Assembly (NCBI RefSeq): GCF_020529025.1
Contig: NZ_JACNMM010000011.1
Span: forward strand, 1 to 64,000
Length of the DNA stretch: 64,000 nt
Source: Oceaniglobus trochenteri
GTDB taxonomy: Bacteria; Pseudomonadota; Alphaproteobacteria; Rhodobacterales; Rhodobacteraceae
Direction of reading: 5' to 3'
The position numbers were made by a program, and so were the translations under genes. The notes beneath the pieces were generated by a model. The model ran no database searches. It was not told where the DNA came from and worked only from the letters and a program-made list of their open reading frames with translations. The first letter of the stretch is position 1. Each line of letters begins with the position of its first letter. Shown here one piece after another: positions 7,056 through 15,174 of this stretch.

Positions 7056-8270
7056 TCAGCTCATGTTTCCGGCGCCCGGAAGGCCCAGGTTGTCGACCGG
7101 CGGGGGAAGCCGGCGGTCGGCCTCGTCGATCCGGTCGATCCGCAGCACCGCGCCCCAGCCCGGCCCGTCGGGCGCGTGCACCAGGCCTTCGGCCGGGGCA
7201 GGCAGGGCCGGGTCCAGAAGCTGCGCCGCCTTCGGGTCTTCCTGGAACTGGTGTTCGATCATGGTGATCGAGGGGCAGGCCCGCGCCACCTGCAACGACA
7301 CGAGGTCAAGAAGCGGCCCCGCCGGGTTGTGGAGCGAGAATTCCAGCCCCGCCCGCGCCACCAGCGCGCTCATCCGCGTCGCCTCGAAGATGCCGCCGCA
7401 GAACCGCAGGTCGGGCATGTAGACATCATAGGCCCCCGCCTCGATCATGGTGCGCACCGTGCCAAGGCCGAAGATCAGCTCGGCCCCGGCCAGGCGGATC
7501 CCCATGTCGCCCGCGCGCAGGCGCAGGCGGCGGGCCTCGTCCAGGTAACCGCTGCCCTCGGGCACCGGCATCTCGATCCAGTAGGGGGCGGCTGGGGCGA
7601 TCTGGCGCAGGGTCTCGAACGCACCCGAGGCGGTGAAGCGGCCGTGGAAATCGACGTTGATGCGGATGTCGGGGCCGACCGCATCGCGCACCGCCAGCAC
7701 CGCATCGATCCCGGCGCGCAGGTTGCGGCGGGTTTCGGGCGCGTCCATGTCGCTGCTGCGCACGCCGTCGAAGGGCGCCAGCTTCAGCGCCCGGTGGCCG
7801 TGCCCCACGGCAAGACGCGCTCGCGCGGCCCAGCCTTCGGGTGTACGGTCTTTCGTGCCCCGGTTGATGTTGGCATAGACCGGCACGCCGTCGCGCCGCG
7901 GTCCGCCGATGATGTCGGTGGCGCAGACCCCAAGGTGGCGGGCCTGGGCATCCAGAAGCGCCTGCCCGATCCCGCAAAGCGCCACGCGCGGCAGTTCGTC
8001 GAAGTCGCGGAACAGCCGGTCTTCCAGCCAGCGCATGCCTTCACGGATCGACAGCCCCCTCAGCGACCCGGCATAGCCTTCGACCTTGGCGGCGATGCCC
8101 TGCTCCATCCCGAAGAACGTCGCCTCGCCAAAACCTTCGACGCCGTTCGACAGGGTGAGGCGCAGGAAGACCCAGGATGTCTTGGGCGAAACCGCGTAAT
8201 AGACCACGCTCAGGTCGGTGACGGCGGCGTCCTGTGCGCCCGGGTGTTCGATAGCGGTGGCAAGCGACAT
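7056..8270 (-). CDS. Enolase-superfamily (mandelate racemase/muconate lactonizing) sugar-acid enzyme
   Basis: 404 residues if started at ATG 8270, which has GGAG at a good distance upstream; ATG 8288 would add six residues but lacks a ribosome binding site. The protein has the N-terminal capping domain and the barrel of the superfamily. Metal-ligand strands are visible as NVDFHGRF (Asp), WIEMPVPE (Glu) and LAGAE (Glu); a general-base candidate is Lys in ALKLAPFDG, and His in SLHNPAG may serve on the other face. Enzymes of this group abstract the proton alpha to a carboxylate, most often dehydrating aldonic or uronic acids to 2-keto-3-deoxy acids. That fits its place between a TTT importer and a GH88/105 hydrolase. 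Only one Lys of the usual K-x-K pair is present, so the exact reaction is uncertain. Confidence 0.8.
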   Translation of the reverse strand: MSLATAIEHPGAQDAAVTDLSVVYYAVSPKTSWVFLRLTLSNGVEGFGEATFFGMEQGIAAKVEGYAGSLRGLSIREGMRWLEDRLFRDFDELPRVALCGIGQALLDAQARHLGVCATDIIGGPRRDGVPVYANINRGTKDRTPEGWAARARLAVGHGHRALKLAPFDGVRSSDMDAPETRRNLRAGIDAVLAVRDAVGPDIRINVDFHGRFTASGAFETLRQIAPAAPYWIEMPVPEGSGYLDEARRLRLRAGDMGIRLAGAELIFGLGTVRTMIEAGAYDVYMPDLRFCGGIFEATRMSALVARAGLEFSLHNPAGPLLDLVSLQVARACPSITMIEHQFQEDPKAAQLLDPALPAPAEGLVHAPDGPGWGAVLRIDRIDEADRRLPPPVDNLGLPGAGNMS

Positions 8271-8323
8271 GGCTGGCGTCTCCATCACGAGAGGAAAAAA
8301 TGGGATAGGTCGGTGGCGGGCGG

Positions 8324-9832
8324 TCAGCCCGCCGGCTGTACTGCGGTGCGGCGCGCCCGGGCCTGTCGGATGCCATAGACGATGACACCGATCAGCAGGA
8401 TCAGGTCGATCGCCAGCAGCACCGCGGAAATCGGGCGGTCGATGAAGATCCAGTGCCCCTCGCGCGAGATCAGCAGCGACCGGCGATAGTTGTTTTCCAG
8501 AAGCGGGCCCAGGATCACCCCGATCACCACCGGCGCCAGGGGGTATCTGGCCGCCTTGAACAGGATACCCACAAGGCCGAAGCCCAGCATCGCCCAGAGA
8601 TCGAAGACCGAAGCCTGAAGCGCGAAGGTGCCGACCGCGCAGAACAGCAGGACCACCGGAATGAGGGTCGAGGCGCGGATGCGCAGGACATAGACGAAAA
8701 GCGGGGTCATCAGGACGCCGAGGATCAGAAGCAGCACGTTCGAGAACAGGTAGACCAGGAAGATCCCGCCGACGATCTCGGGCTGGTTGGCAAAGAGCCC
8801 CGGGCCGGGAAAGACCCCGAGGATGACCAGCGCGCCCAGAAGCACCGCCGCGCCCGCATCGCCGGGGATGCCAAGGGCCAGGGTGGGCACGAAGACACCG
8901 CCCACGGTGGCGTTGTTCGCACTTTCGGTGGCAACCACCCCGCCCTCGGCCCCGTCGCCGTATTTCTCGTCCGGGCGGGCCATGGCCTTGGCGGCGGCAT
9001 AGGCGACAAAGGAACTGGCCACACCGCTGGCGCCCGGAATGGCCCCGAAGAAGGCCCCCAGCGCCGAGGACCGCAAGAGGTTGCCCCAGTGGCCCAGGGT
9101 CAGGGCGATGGCCCGCAGCCCGACGCGCACCGGCGGCAGCATCACCTTTTCGTCCAGCCCCGGGCGCATGACCTGCCAGACCATTTCGGGGATCGCGAAA
9201 AGCCCCACCACGATCGCCACGATGTGGAAGCCGTCAAGCATGTGATACGACCCGAAGGTGAAGCGATAGCCGTTCGAGAACTGGTCGGTGCCGATGGTGG
9301 CGATCAGCAGGCCGAAACAGCCCGCCAGCAGCCCCTTGGTCAGCGACCCCTCGGAGATCACGGCGACGGTGATCAGGCCGGTGATGGCAAGGGCCGTGTA
9401 CTCCGGCGCGGTAAAGCCGCTGGCGAATTCGGCCAGCATGGGGGTGGAGATGATCAGGATCACCCCGCCGAACAACCCGCCAAGCGCCGAGGACGAGATC
9501 GAGATACCGATGGCATCGGCCCCGCGTCCGGCCCGCGCCATGGGATAGCCGTCAAACAGCGTCGCCGCGGCGAGGGGCGTTCCGGGAATGCCCAGCAGGA
9601 TCGCCGAAACAGACCCGCCGCAAGACCCGGCCACGAAGATCGCGGTCAGAAGCCCGATGGCGGCGATGGGCGGCTGCCCGATGGCGAAGGGCAGGACCAG
9701 AATCATGCCCATCAGCGGCCCGAGGCCCGGCAGCGCCCCGACGACCAGCCCGAAACAGACTCCGATCGTGACCAGGGCGATGGTCTGGAAGGTCAGGAAA
9801 AGCGGCAGGCCCGCAAGAAGGGAGTCAAACAT
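8324..9832 (-). CDS. TTT importer, large membrane subunit (TctA family)
   Basis: About 502 residues, with some 11-12 membrane helices throughout. The family signature GALPGLGP is near residue 35, and a second glycine-rich segment (GSVSAILLGIPGTPLAAAT) is at about 80-98. It forms the sodium- or proton-coupled channel through which ligand bound by the periplasmic TctC partner (10352-11338) enters. The upstream TctB gene ends at 9839; translation can start at ATG 9832 (preferred, with TAGGTG just before it) or at GTG 9838. Substrates of this class are carboxylates, consistent with the neighbouring sugar-acid enzymes. Confidence 0.9.
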   Translation of the reverse strand: MFDSLLAGLPLFLTFQTIALVTIGVCFGLVVGALPGLGPLMGMILVLPFAIGQPPIAAIGLLTAIFVAGSCGGSVSAILLGIPGTPLAAATLFDGYPMARAGRGADAIGISISSSALGGLFGGVILIISTPMLAEFASGFTAPEYTALAITGLITVAVISEGSLTKGLLAGCFGLLIATIGTDQFSNGYRFTFGSYHMLDGFHIVAIVVGLFAIPEMVWQVMRPGLDEKVMLPPVRVGLRAIALTLGHWGNLLRSSALGAFFGAIPGASGVASSFVAYAAAKAMARPDEKYGDGAEGGVVATESANNATVGGVFVPTLALGIPGDAGAAVLLGALVILGVFPGPGLFANQPEIVGGIFLVYLFSNVLLLILGVLMTPLFVYVLRIRASTLIPVVLLFCAVGTFALQASVFDLWAMLGFGLVGILFKAARYPLAPVVIGVILGPLLENNYRRSLLISREGHWIFIDRPISAVLLAIDLILLIGVIVYGIRQARARRTAVQPAG

Positions 9833-9838
9833 ATGCAC

Positions 9839-10327
9839 CTACCACAGGGTATCCAGGTTCCAGTTGATCCAGCCGCGCGGCAGCACGACCTTCAGTCCGC
9901 CCTGAAACAGCAGCCCCACGACAAGGGTGGTGACCAGGGCGATGATCAGCGTGCGCAGGTTCTGCCGCGCGCCCGCGACCTTCATCATCACGAACAGGGC
10001 GGGCGGCGTGGCGATGGTATAGCCCACCACGGTCAGCCCCACGAGATAGCCCGCAAAGATCAGCAGCAGGACAACCGGCCGCCACAGCATCCGGGGGTCC
10101 ATCCGGTCGGCCATGCGGCGCGCCCCAAGCGCGCGAAGCAGCGTGAAGGCCAGCAGCCCCAGCATCACGACGGCAACGCCCCGCGGATAGGAGGCCGCAT
10201 CGTCATAGGGGGTTCCGCCGTCGATGCCCTGTTCGACGAACGAGGTGGCGACCTGCTGAAACACGATTCCGCAGATCGCCAGAAGAAAGAGGGCCGCCAG
10301 GACTTCGGCCAGGATGTTCAGCCTCAT
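9839..10327 (-). CDS. TTT importer, small membrane subunit (TctB family)
   Basis: 162 residues with four predicted helices (about residues 6-25, 50-66, 83-105 and 122-143), matching the size and topology of TctB. It is encoded between the binding protein and the large subunit, in the usual TctC-TctB-TctA order. It is needed for assembly or function of the TctA channel; no catalytic motif is known for it. Identity rests on size, topology and position as much as on sequence. Confidence 0.85.
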   Translation of the reverse strand: MRLNILAEVLAALFLLAICGIVFQQVATSFVEQGIDGGTPYDDAASYPRGVAVVMLGLLAFTLLRALGARRMADRMDPRMLWRPVVLLLIFAGYLVGLTVVGYTIATPPALFVMMKVAGARQNLRTLIIALVTTLVVGLLFQGGLKVVLPRGWINWNLDTLW

Positions 10328-10351
10328 GGGGGCCCTCCCTTTCCGCTGCGC

Positions 10352-11338
10352 TTATTGCGCCTTCATCTGCTCTTCTTCCCAGGCAATCGCGTTGCGCATG
10401 GATTCAAGCTGTTCGCGCACCGGGCCGACGACCGCATCGTATTGATCGGGGCCATAGGACAGCGGGTTGAAGCCGATGTTGCGAAGCTGTTCGCGCACGT
10501 CCTCGCGGGCCATGGCGGCCCCCATGGCATTGCGCAGGATCTCGGTTTCCTCGTCCGGCGTGTCGGGATGGACAAGCCACCATGTCCAACCCATGGGCGC
10601 CAGGCCCGAGATCCCGATGTCGATATCCAGATCGGTCAGGTTGGGCGCGCCGCCATAGGTCTTGGCCGCTTCTTCAGAGTCGGTCAGCGCCAGCACCATA
10701 TTGAAGGCCTCGGGCTCTTGCAGGTAGGCGCGCGGGTTCACATAGGCGAAATCCAGAACACCGGCCTTCAGATCCTTCACCGCGTCGCCGTCGGTGCCAT
10801 AGGGGATGTTCTGGGCCACGCAGTTGTAGGCCTGAAGCACCCGCGCCGTCACCATGTGCGGCAGGTTCTCGCGTGCGTCGGTGGAATAGCGCAACTCACC
10901 GGGGTGCTCGGCACAATAGGCCATGACCTCTTCAAAGGTGCTCCAACGGGTGTTGTCGGCGCTGAGACCGACAGAAAAGGGCACCGAATGCGCGGCGTGC
11001 AGCGGTTTGAAATCCGCATGGGTCCAGTCGGCGTTGCCAAGGACCGGCTGAAGCACCAGCGGGGCAACCCAGCCGTCGATGATGGTATAGCCGTCCGCCG
11101 GACGACCCATCGCCGTGATGAAGGATTTCGTTCCTCCGGCGCCGGGGGTGGAAACGATGGTGATCGATTCGCCCAATTCGTCGCCCATGGCCTTGGCCAC
11201 GATCTGGCTGGCGGCCATGGCCGCGCCCTGGGTCCAGGGAAAGATGTTCTCGATGGTCCGTTCCGGGAAGTCAGCCAGGGCTGCCCCCGAGGCCAGGATT
11301 CCGGCTGCTGCGGTGACAGCGAATGCAGGTTTTCTCAT
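10352..11338 (-). CDS. TTT importer, periplasmic binding protein (TctC family)
   Basis: 328 residues from ATG 11338, preceded by a very strong ribosome binding site (GAGGAGGAGAAC). The signal peptide (MRKPAFAVTAAAGIL, then GAALA before DFPER) is cleaved at about residue 22. The mature part has the TctC layout, with IVSTPGAGGTKSF near residues 68-80, where the family contacts carboxylate groups through main-chain loops. It is divergent from a LysR-type regulator, so a LysR-controlled, ligand-induced operon TctC-TctB-TctA-enolase-GH88/105 is likely. Unlike most binding-protein genes in this window it has no hairpin after its stop codon. Confidence 0.9.
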   Translation of the reverse strand: MRKPAFAVTAAAGILASGAALADFPERTIENIFPWTQGAAMAASQIVAKAMGDELGESITIVSTPGAGGTKSFITAMGRPADGYTIIDGWVAPLVLQPVLGNADWTHADFKPLHAAHSVPFSVGLSADNTRWSTFEEVMAYCAEHPGELRYSTDARENLPHMVTARVLQAYNCVAQNIPYGTDGDAVKDLKAGVLDFAYVNPRAYLQEPEAFNMVLALTDSEEAAKTYGGAPNLTDLDIDIGISGLAPMGWTWWLVHPDTPDEETEILRNAMGAAMAREDVREQLRNIGFNPLSYGPDQYDAVVGPVREQLESMRNAIAWEEEQMKAQ

Positions 11339-11467
11339 GTTCTCCTCCTCGTTCGTCGGCGGCCGGATCAGTCGGCCTTGTGAAACGGCCATGCCGTCCG
11401 GACAATTAATCAGGCCCGGGACGATAAGAATAATGAAATCTGACCGGGTCTGATATAGAGTTTGGGA
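11339..11467. promoter_or_regulatory. Divergent LysR/TTT promoter region
   Basis: This 129-bp gap between the divergent TctC and LysR genes is AT-richer than its surroundings in the part next to LysR (about 11400-11460). It contains a direct repeat TCTGA-CCGGG-TCTGA (about 11439-11453). By analogy with other LysR systems the regulator should bind here and act on both promoters. I could not define a convincing T-N11-A site or -35/-10 pairs. Confidence 0.45.
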
Positions 11468-12397
11468 ATGGATCGCAGGATAACGACTTTTCTCACCGTG
11501 GCGCGCACCGGTTCGATCACCGAGGCGGCACAGATGTTGAACATCACCCAGCCGACGCTGTCCAAGCGGCTGCAACTGCTGGAAGAATCCATGAATGTGC
11601 GGCTGCTGGAACGGCTGCCGCGCGGGGTCGAGCTTACGGCCGAGGGGCGCGCCTTCCTGCCCTATGCCAGGCGCATGCAGGATTGCCACTTCCAGGGGCT
11701 GGAGGCAGTGCGCGCCGTCCGTTCGGAACATCTGGACAACCTGCGCATCGGCGCCGGGCCGCTGTTTCACCTGCGGTTCCTGGGCGAGGTCTTCGACGAA
11801 CTGCGCGGCCTCTACCCGGCCACCACCCTGCGCCTTTTCGTGGACTTCAACTCCCGCATCATTCCGCGCCTTCTGGATGGTCGGCTTGACGTTTCCTTCG
11901 GGACTCGGTCGGCCCGGGCCGGGTTGGACGAACTGATCTTTCAGCCTCTGGCCACCATCGAACGCGGCATCGCCATCCGCAAGGATCACCCCCTTACCCG
12001 GCTTACGACGATTGGCCCCGACGATATTGCCGGACTGTCCTGGGTGGTCTTTTCCGATACCGACGAACTCGAACAGCTCATCACCGGCTATCTTGGGGCG
12101 CAGGGCCATCGGCTTGGCCGCATCCTTCTGCAAACCACCGATCTGGCCATGGCCTTCGATCTGGTGGCCAAAAGCGATGCGGCAATGATCCTGCCGGTCG
12201 AACTGACCCCCTACCTGGAACGCTACGGGCTGACCGCGCGGCCGGTGCGCCCCTCGATCGGCATCCTTTCGGCGGGCGCCTATGCGCGTCCATCGATCCT
12301 GGATTATCCCGTCGCCCGGGAGGTCATCGACCGGATGCGCGACCATGTCACAAGGGAATTGAAGCCCTTTCGCCAGGACCTGCCAAAGGCATTCTAA
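11468..12397 (+). CDS. LysR-family transcriptional regulator
   Basis: 309 residues from ATG 11468 (MDRRITTFLT); an in-frame TTG at 11462 would add two residues. The N-terminal winged helix-turn-helix is typical (GSITEAAQMLNITQPTLSKR, about residues 15-34, then LLERLPRGVELTAEGRAFL), followed by the two-lobed co-inducer domain (about 90-300). Being divergent from the TTT-enolase-GH88/105 operon, it should activate that operon in response to an imported acid. It is followed on the same strand by an SMP-30 lactonase 80 bp downstream and may also control that gene and the SDR. Confidence 0.9.
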   Translation: MDRRITTFLTVARTGSITEAAQMLNITQPTLSKRLQLLEESMNVRLLERLPRGVELTAEGRAFLPYARRMQDCHFQGLEAVRAVRSEHLDNLRIGAGPLFHLRFLGEVFDELRGLYPATTLRLFVDFNSRIIPRLLDGRLDVSFGTRSARAGLDELIFQPLATIERGIAIRKDHPLTRLTTIGPDDIAGLSWVVFSDTDELEQLITGYLGAQGHRLGRILLQTTDLAMAFDLVAKSDAAMILPVELTPYLERYGLTARPVRPSIGILSAGAYARPSILDYPVAREVIDRMRDHVTRELKPFRQDLPKAF

Positions 12398-12477
12398 TCC
12401 TCTATGTCAGAGGCCCCCATAATTCATTTTTCAACAGGACCGGTGAGCGGATAGCATTCGGGCAGGATTGCCAAGAC

Positions 12478-13374
12478 ATGGGAAAAGCTATGAGCCTTCT
12501 GGAAAGCGACGCGGTGCGCCCCGCGGCGTCGACACGCAACATCCTGGGCGAATGCCCCCTTTGGGATTGGCGCAGGAACCTGCTTTTCTGGGTCGATGTC
12601 CGGGCGAAGGCCCTGTGGTCACTGGACCCGTCCAACGGGACAACCCGGTGCCACCCGATGCCCGAACTCATCACTTCGGTGATGCTGGGGGGCGGTGGAA
12701 CGCTGATCCTGGCGCTGGCCAGCGGGCTTTACCGGTTCGATCCCGAAACCGAGAAGATGGACCTGCTGCAGCCCATCGGCGAAGACCACGCCGAAAACAG
12801 GCTCAACGATTGCAAGGTCGACCGCAGCGGCGCGATCTGGTGGACCACCATGTGGGATTTCGGCGCAAGGACCACCGGCGCGCTGTACCGGCTGCACCCG
12901 GACGGGCGCAACGAGGTGCTGCGCCGCGACATCACCATTCCCAACGGATTGTGTTTCAGCCCCGCGGGCGATCGGGCCTATTTTGCCGACACGCCCACCA
13001 ACAGGCTTGAAAGCACCAGCATCGCGTCCGACGGCACCCCCGGCCCCTGGCAGCCCTTCGCCGAGGCGACCGATCTGCCCGGCCGCCCCGATGGCAGCGC
13101 CTGCGACAGCGAAGGCGCGGTATGGAACGCCCGCTATGGCGGCGGGGCGGTGGTGCGCCTGTCTCCGGAAGGCAGGGAGTTGCAACGGATCGTCCTGCCC
13201 GTGAGCCAGCCAAGCTGCTGCGCCCTTGGGGGGCCGGAGATGCGCACGCTTTATATCACGACCTCGCGCCAGAAACTTTCGCCCGAGGCCCTGGAACGTG
13301 AACCGCTGGCCGGCAGCCTGTTCCGGGTCGAGGTGGATGTGCCGGGCCTGCGCGACGCGGAGTTCGGGGCATGA
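12478..13374 (+). CDS. SMP-30/gluconolactonase-family lactonase
   Basis: 298 residues; an internal ATG at 12490 is an alternative start. It is a six-bladed propeller hydrolase that opens sugar lactones to aldonic acids using one divalent metal. The likely metal ligands are seen: Glu in LGECPLW near residue 23, Asn in IPNGLCF at about 157, and Asp in GRPDGSACD at about 205; NRLNDCKVD supplies the conserved Asn/Asp pair of blade 2. It overlaps the following SDR gene by 4 bp (ATGA), so the two are translationally coupled: a dehydrogenase making a lactone and a lactonase opening it. With the enolase-like dehydratase across the divergent promoter, this matches a non-phosphorylating sugar oxidation route. 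Confidence 0.87.
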   Translation: MGKAMSLLESDAVRPAASTRNILGECPLWDWRRNLLFWVDVRAKALWSLDPSNGTTRCHPMPELITSVMLGGGGTLILALASGLYRFDPETEKMDLLQPIGEDHAENRLNDCKVDRSGAIWWTTMWDFGARTTGALYRLHPDGRNEVLRRDITIPNGLCFSPAGDRAYFADTPTNRLESTSIASDGTPGPWQPFAEATDLPGRPDGSACDSEGAVWNARYGGGAVVRLSPEGRELQRIVLPVSQPSCCALGGPEMRTLYITTSRQKLSPEALEREPLAGSLFRVEVDVPGLRDAEFGA

Positions 13375-14135
13375 GCGCCCTTGAAGGCCGCCGGGCCCTT
13401 GTCACCGGTGCGGGCACCCACGGCATCGGCCGCGCCATCGCCCTGGCCCTGGCCGAAGCGGGGGCCGATGTCGCCCTGCACGCCCTGGTGCATGACGACA
13501 GCGCCGAAGCCCTGGCCGAACAGATCCGCGCCATGGGCCGCAAGGCCCAGGTGATCGCCGCCGATTTCGCCCGCCCCGAGGATGCCCGCGCCATGGTCCG
13601 CGCCGCCGACGAGGCACTGGGAGGGCTGGACATCCTGATCAACAATGCCGCCACGACCCTGCGCAAGCCGGCGATGGAAACCGACGACGACGCCTTTCAA
13701 CGCCTTCTGACCATCAACCTGGTCAGCCAGTTCGCCTGCGCCCAGGAAGCGGCCCGCCTGATGCTGAAGCGCGGGGTGGAGCATGGGCGCATCGTCATGG
13801 TTTCTTCGATCAACCAGGACCTGGCCGTGCGCGACCAGATCGCCTATTGCGCCGCCAAGGGGGGCGTTCGCCAGATGGCCAAGGTTCTGGCGCTGGAACT
13901 GGCAGAAACCGGGATTACGGTGAACCTGATCGCCCCGGGCACCATCGTGACCGACCTGAACCGTGAATTGCTGACTGATCCTGCCTTCATGGCCAAACGT
14001 GTCGATCCGGTTCCAATGCGCCGCCTTGGCCAACCCGAGGATATCGCCCAGGCCGCGGTTTTCCTGGCGGGCAAGGCTGCGGGCTATATGACCGGATCGA
14101 CGATCGTGATAGACGGCGGCGTCAGCCTGAGCTGA
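13371..14135 (+). CDS. Short-chain dehydrogenase/reductase (SDR)
   Basis: 254 residues, the classical SDR length. Motifs in order: nucleotide-binding TGAGTHGIG at about residues 12-20, INNAA at about 89-93, the catalytic Ser in VSS at about 144, and YCAAK at about 159-163 (Tyr and Lys). The C-terminal IDGGVSLS ending is typical. It is probably the NAD(P)-dependent dehydrogenase that oxidises the sugar to the lactone used by the upstream-encoded SMP-30 protein, with which it overlaps by 4 bp. The His in TGAGTHGIG replaces a smaller residue common in the loop. Substrate and cofactor preference are not determinable here. Confidence 0.88.
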   Translation: MSALEGRRALVTGAGTHGIGRAIALALAEAGADVALHALVHDDSAEALAEQIRAMGRKAQVIAADFARPEDARAMVRAADEALGGLDILINNAATTLRKPAMETDDDAFQRLLTINLVSQFACAQEAARLMLKRGVEHGRIVMVSSINQDLAVRDQIAYCAAKGGVRQMAKVLALELAETGITVNLIAPGTIVTDLNRELLTDPAFMAKRVDPVPMRRLGQPEDIAQAAVFLAGKAAGYMTGSTIVIDGGVSLS

Positions 14136-14212
14136 GCGATTGCGGCCCCGTCCGGCAAAACCGGCAGGCGCGATGCAACTTGCGCTTGTCAAACGGCCCT
14201 CGCCCGCTAAGT

Positions 14213-14224
14213 TATAAAGTTATA
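14213..14224. promoter_or_regulatory. Putative GntR operator, TATAA-AG-TTATA
   Basis: A perfect inverted repeat of TATAA/TTATA around a 2-base centre, 28 bp upstream of the aldo/keto reductase start. The same arrangement occurs at 26082-26093, 33144-33155 and 34017-34028. The AT-rich stretch continues to about 14232 and probably also includes the promoter -10. Confidence 0.6.
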
Positions 14225-14252
14225 ATATATTAGCGAAGCACAGGACCATGCC

Positions 14253-15101
14253 ATGACAGTTGCCAATCTTACCCTGAACGACGGCGCGCGGATTCCGCAG
14301 GTGGGTTTCGGGGTCTGGCAACTGCCCGACGCCCGCGCGCCCGAGGTCATCGGCCATGCCCTGAACAGCGGGTATCGCCATATCGACACGGCCCATGCCT
14401 ATAACAACGAGGAAGGCGTGGGGATCGCCGTGCGCGAAAGCGGCCTGCCCCGCGACGACATTTTCGTCACCTCGAAGCTGTGGAACATGTTCCACGGCCG
14501 TGACGCGACGATGAAGGCCTTCGACGGCACCATGCAGCGGCTGGGCCTTGAAACCCTGGATATGTATCTGATCCATTGGCCGGTGCCCATGGAAGACAAG
14601 TATGTCGAATCCTGGAAGGCGATGATCGAACTGCGCGATGCCGGGCGGATCAAGAGCATCGGCGTGTCGAACTTCAACCAGGATCACCTGCAACGGCTGA
14701 TCGACGAAACCGGCGTGGTGCCGGTGGTCAACCAGATCGAGCTTCACCCCCGGTTCCAGCAACGCGCGGCGCGCGATTATCACGAGAAGATGGGCATCCG
14801 CATCGAAAGCTGGAGCCCCCTTGGTCAGGGCAACATCATCGACGACCCGGTGCTGAAAAGCATCGCCGCCAAGCACGGCAAGGGCGTGGGCCAGGTGATC
14901 CTGCGCTGGCATGTCGAACAGGGGCTGGTGGTGATCCCGCGTTCGAAGACGCCCAAACACATCGACGAGAACCTTCAGGTCTTCGATTTCGCCCTCGACG
15001 CCGGGGACATGGAACAGATCGCCGGGATGGACCGCGCCGATGGCCGTATCGGGCCGGTGCCGACGGAACTGGGCGTGGTCAACCTGCCGCCGAAGGAATA
15101 G
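14253..15101 (+). CDS. Aldo/keto reductase
   Basis: 282 residues, a TIM-barrel NADPH-dependent reductase of the 2,5-diketo-D-gluconate reductase type. The catalytic tetrad is visible: Asp in GYRHIDTAHAY and Tyr at its end (about residues 45-50), Lys in TSKLW (about 74) and His in LIHWPVP (about 107). The cofactor-binding C-terminal segment VIPRSKTPKHI is intact. It is a single-gene unit facing the 11-gene operon whose last gene ends at 15173. A GntR-type palindrome precedes it, so it is probably co-induced with the transport and catabolic operons to the right and may interconvert a keto sugar and an alcohol in that pathway. Confidence 0.9.
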   Translation: MTVANLTLNDGARIPQVGFGVWQLPDARAPEVIGHALNSGYRHIDTAHAYNNEEGVGIAVRESGLPRDDIFVTSKLWNMFHGRDATMKAFDGTMQRLGLETLDMYLIHWPVPMEDKYVESWKAMIELRDAGRIKSIGVSNFNQDHLQRLIDETGVVPVVNQIELHPRFQQRAARDYHEKMGIRIESWSPLGQGNIIDDPVLKSIAAKHGKGVGQVILRWHVEQGLVVIPRSKTPKHIDENLQVFDFALDAGDMEQIAGMDRADGRIGPVPTELGVVNLPPKE

Positions 15102-15126
15102 CGGACCGCGCTGGCGCGCGGTGCCT

Positions 15127-15174
15127 GCGGCGCGAGTATTTTCAGCAAGAAAGAGAGGGGGCGCCTGGCCCCCT
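15127..15174. terminator. Convergent-gene spacer with terminator-like hairpin
   Basis: AGGGGGC (15156-15162) can pair with GCCCCCT (15168-15174) around a 5-base loop; the right arm overlaps the stop codon of the CE7 gene. Just left of it, 15127-15155 carries a GCGGCGCGAGTATTTTC segment followed by a purine-rich stretch. I associate this type of spacer, from memory, with ends of genes in many Rhodobacteraceae genomes. It presumably ends the aldo/keto reductase transcript and perhaps the opposing operon. Confidence 0.5.

Noticed and set aside
6720-8378. Long plus-strand frame of about 550 codons
   Set aside because: It is antisense to the GH88/105 and enolase-like genes, which both have clear family motifs; the translation is low-complexity.
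8453-11383. Very long plus-strand open frame (about 976 codons) opposite the TTT genes
   Set aside because: It is antisense to TctA, TctB and TctC, rich in Arg, Gln, His and Gly as expected from the GC-rich third-position shadow, and has no domain.
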